DNA of 64,000 nucleotides, taken from contig NZ_JAJOYU010000023.1 of the NCBI RefSeq assembly GCF_021290985.1, positions 1 to 64,000 of the forward strand. The letters run 5' to 3'. Shown piece after piece: positions 63,062 to 64,000 of the stretch (position 1 is its first letter; each line of letters begins with the position of its first letter). The notes under the pieces were generated by a model. It searched no databases. It was not told the DNA's origin and saw only the letters and a program-made list of their open reading frames with translations. The translations under genes and the position numbers were made by a program. This stretch comes from Rheinheimera soli. GTDB lineage: Bacteria > Pseudomonadota > Gammaproteobacteria > Enterobacterales > Alteromonadaceae.

Positions 63062-63523
63062 ATGACGCCAGAGTTGAAAAAATGTACTGACAACTTGGTC
63101 ATCCAATCAGTAACTTTGAAAAATTTGCTAGTCCAATTTCATAAAGACAAGGACGCTGAACAATTTGAGGAAAGCTGGCTGGATAACACTCAAGAGCTTC
63201 GTTATTTGCGTCAGATTAGACAATCCGAAAAAGAGGATGGCGTTTGGCTTTATCGTTTAAATACCGTAATTGCGATTAGATGTGTCTCTGATGATGACAC
63301 AGATAAAGAGAGCGACGACGATTCACTTGAACCTCTTTTAGAGGTCAAAGCAGAGTTTGTCGCTCAATATGAGTCTACATGCGAGCTTTCTCCAGAAGAA
63401 ATTAGCCAATTTGGAAAAGTGCATGTTTATTATCATGTATGGCCATATTGGAGAGAGATCCTTCAATCGTCATGCGCTAGGTTAGGTGTAAGCCCAATAG
63501 TAATTCCGCCTTTTAGAGTGTAA
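63062..63523 (+). CDS. SecB-like chaperone of TAC cassette
   Basis: A 153-residue protein. The final third reads HVYYHVWPYWREILQSSCARLG, then VSPIVIPPF (shortened: WPYWREILQSSCARLG), close to the C-terminal WPY-RE helix of SecB and of the SecB-like TAC chaperones such as Rv1957. The first part includes LEVKAEFVAQYES, a SecB beta-strand type. It has no signal peptide. It starts four bases after the antitoxin, so I infer that it protects the antitoxin from proteolysis. The match is by eye but strong at the C-terminus; a solitary SecB would not lie in such an operon. Confidence 0.8.
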   Translation: MTPELKKCTDNLVIQSVTLKNLLVQFHKDKDAEQFEESWLDNTQELRYLRQIRQSEKEDGVWLYRLNTVIAIRCVSDDDTDKESDDDSLEPLLEVKAEFVAQYESTCELSPEEISQFGKVHVYYHVWPYWREILQSSCARLGVSPIVIPPFRV

Positions 63524-63549
63524 GAGTGATAAGTTAAATGGACAAACAA

Positions 63550-64000
63550 CTAGAGCACTTTGCTCACCACAAAATTATCAAAATATGCACATTCTGCATT
63601 GTAGCTGCCATCTTCAGTTCGGGGAGCCCAATCTGGTGTAGCTCCACCATGAAAAGTGATAAATATCATTTTGTTGATTAAGGATGCAGCCGTATCTTTG
63701 GCACGGAATCGGAGCTTGTCATGGTAGATCAATTCAGCGCCATCCACTGATACCACTACTTTTCCGTCTGCCAACTGAGGTGCAGTATTTAAACTGACCA
63801 GCATTTCAATCTGATGGTATATACCAGGGACAAAACGGAAATCCTCTGCAACTTTAATATCTCCAAACTTACCTTTCATATCCTGATGATAAACATAAGT
63901 TCGTAAACTACCCTGAGGTCCAAACATCAGGCGGGCACTCCAGCCTTCATCTGTAATTGGGTCTCCTCCTGTTATGGGGTTTTCTGGCCCCAATCCATGC
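63550..64000 (-). CDS. PL14-type polysaccharide lyase-like domain, 5'-truncated
   Basis: The C-terminal 150 residues of a larger protein whose start lies beyond 64000. ARLMFGPQGSLRTYVYHQD, then GIYHQIEMLVSLNT, DGKVVVSVDGAELIYHDKLRF and IFITFHGGATPDWAP (shortened; key pieces YVYHQD, LRFRAKD, FHGG) follow the alginate-lyase/PL14 beta-jelly-roll, with a FDNF-type closing strand (YFDNFVVSK). It should act on polyuronates such as alginate if complete. It is convergent with the TAC cassette. Edge truncation prevents checking for a signal peptide. Confidence 0.65.
   Translation of the reverse strand, partial: HGLGPENPITGGDPITDEGWSARLMFGPQGSLRTYVYHQDMKGKFGDIKVAEDFRFVPGIYHQIEMLVSLNTAPQLADGKVVVSVDGAELIYHDKLRFRAKDTAASLINKMIFITFHGGATPDWAPRTEDGSYNAECAYFDNFVVSKVL

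Noticed and set aside
1-64000. tRNA, rRNA, prophage structural genes or integrase
   Set aside because: None was seen on either strand; no integrase or tRNA-like clover-leaf borders were found near the CRISPR or TAC regions.

Overview
The window looks like chromosomal DNA of a gammaproteobacterium in the Alteromonadales/Chromatiaceae range. Rheinheimera or a close relative is my best guess. The basis is the gene content: a CrbS/CrbR acetate switch with acs and actP, a PsrA-FadE fatty-acid pair, a TonB receptor, a periplasmic-type hexosaminidase and KefB/KefG. The genus is inference. No rRNA or tRNA gene was seen.

Layout. (1) 0.2-14.2 kb is an acetate-use block: outer-membrane porin, acs, response regulator crbR, an AI-2E-type permease, the giant transporter/histidine-kinase hybrid crbS, a DUF4212-actP symporter pair, and a CBS/nucleotidyltransferase plus DnaQ-like exonuclease pair that usually travels with actP. 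A GACTAA(G/A)GTC-type motif lies upstream of both acs and the actP operon and may be the CrbR site. (2) 14.5-22.5 kb is a sugar/D-amino-acid catabolic block: GH20 hexosaminidase, M81 peptidase, sodium symporter, RidA, RpiR-type regulator and a type III PLP amino-acid deaminase. GTTAC-N3-GTAAC palindromes sit at both promoter regions and suggest one RpiR regulon. (3) 22.6-39.3 kb is mixed housekeeping: fadE, psrA, TonB receptor, cytochrome c-FTR1 iron permease, DUF2252, alcohol dehydrogenase, rimO, diguanylate cyclase and the kefG-kefB-CNB operon.

(4) 39.5-53.7 kb is the defence island. A type I-C CRISPR array of 50 repeats (33 nt) and 49 spacers lies next to a complete cas3-cas5c-cas8c-cas7-cas4-cas1-cas2 operon. 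All are read on the minus strand, so the leader is at the right end of the array and the decayed oldest repeats are at the left. A ParE-like toxin and its antitoxin are embedded inside the operon between cas7 and cas4. A WYL-domain regulator precedes cas3 and shares a 17-bp motif with it. A second RelE/ParE module lies just beyond. Three spacers hit the same or a closely related target, two on one strand and one on the other.

(5) 53.8-64 kb holds a Nudix hydrolase, a NatAB-type ABC exporter, DUF3025, asnB, a secreted phytase-like protein and a VF530 DNA-binding protein. It then holds a visibly AT-richer three-gene cassette (RelE/HigB-like toxin, XRE antitoxin with C-terminal tail, SecB-like chaperone), which I read as a toxin-antitoxin-chaperone (TAC) system. 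The window ends in a truncated alginate-lyase-like gene.

The most interesting items are the toxin-antitoxin pair inside the cas operon, the WYL operator motif shared with cas3, the TAC cassette, the convergent spacers, and the leader-peptide-like architecture before the TonB receptor. All functional calls come from reading motifs by eye; no database search was run.
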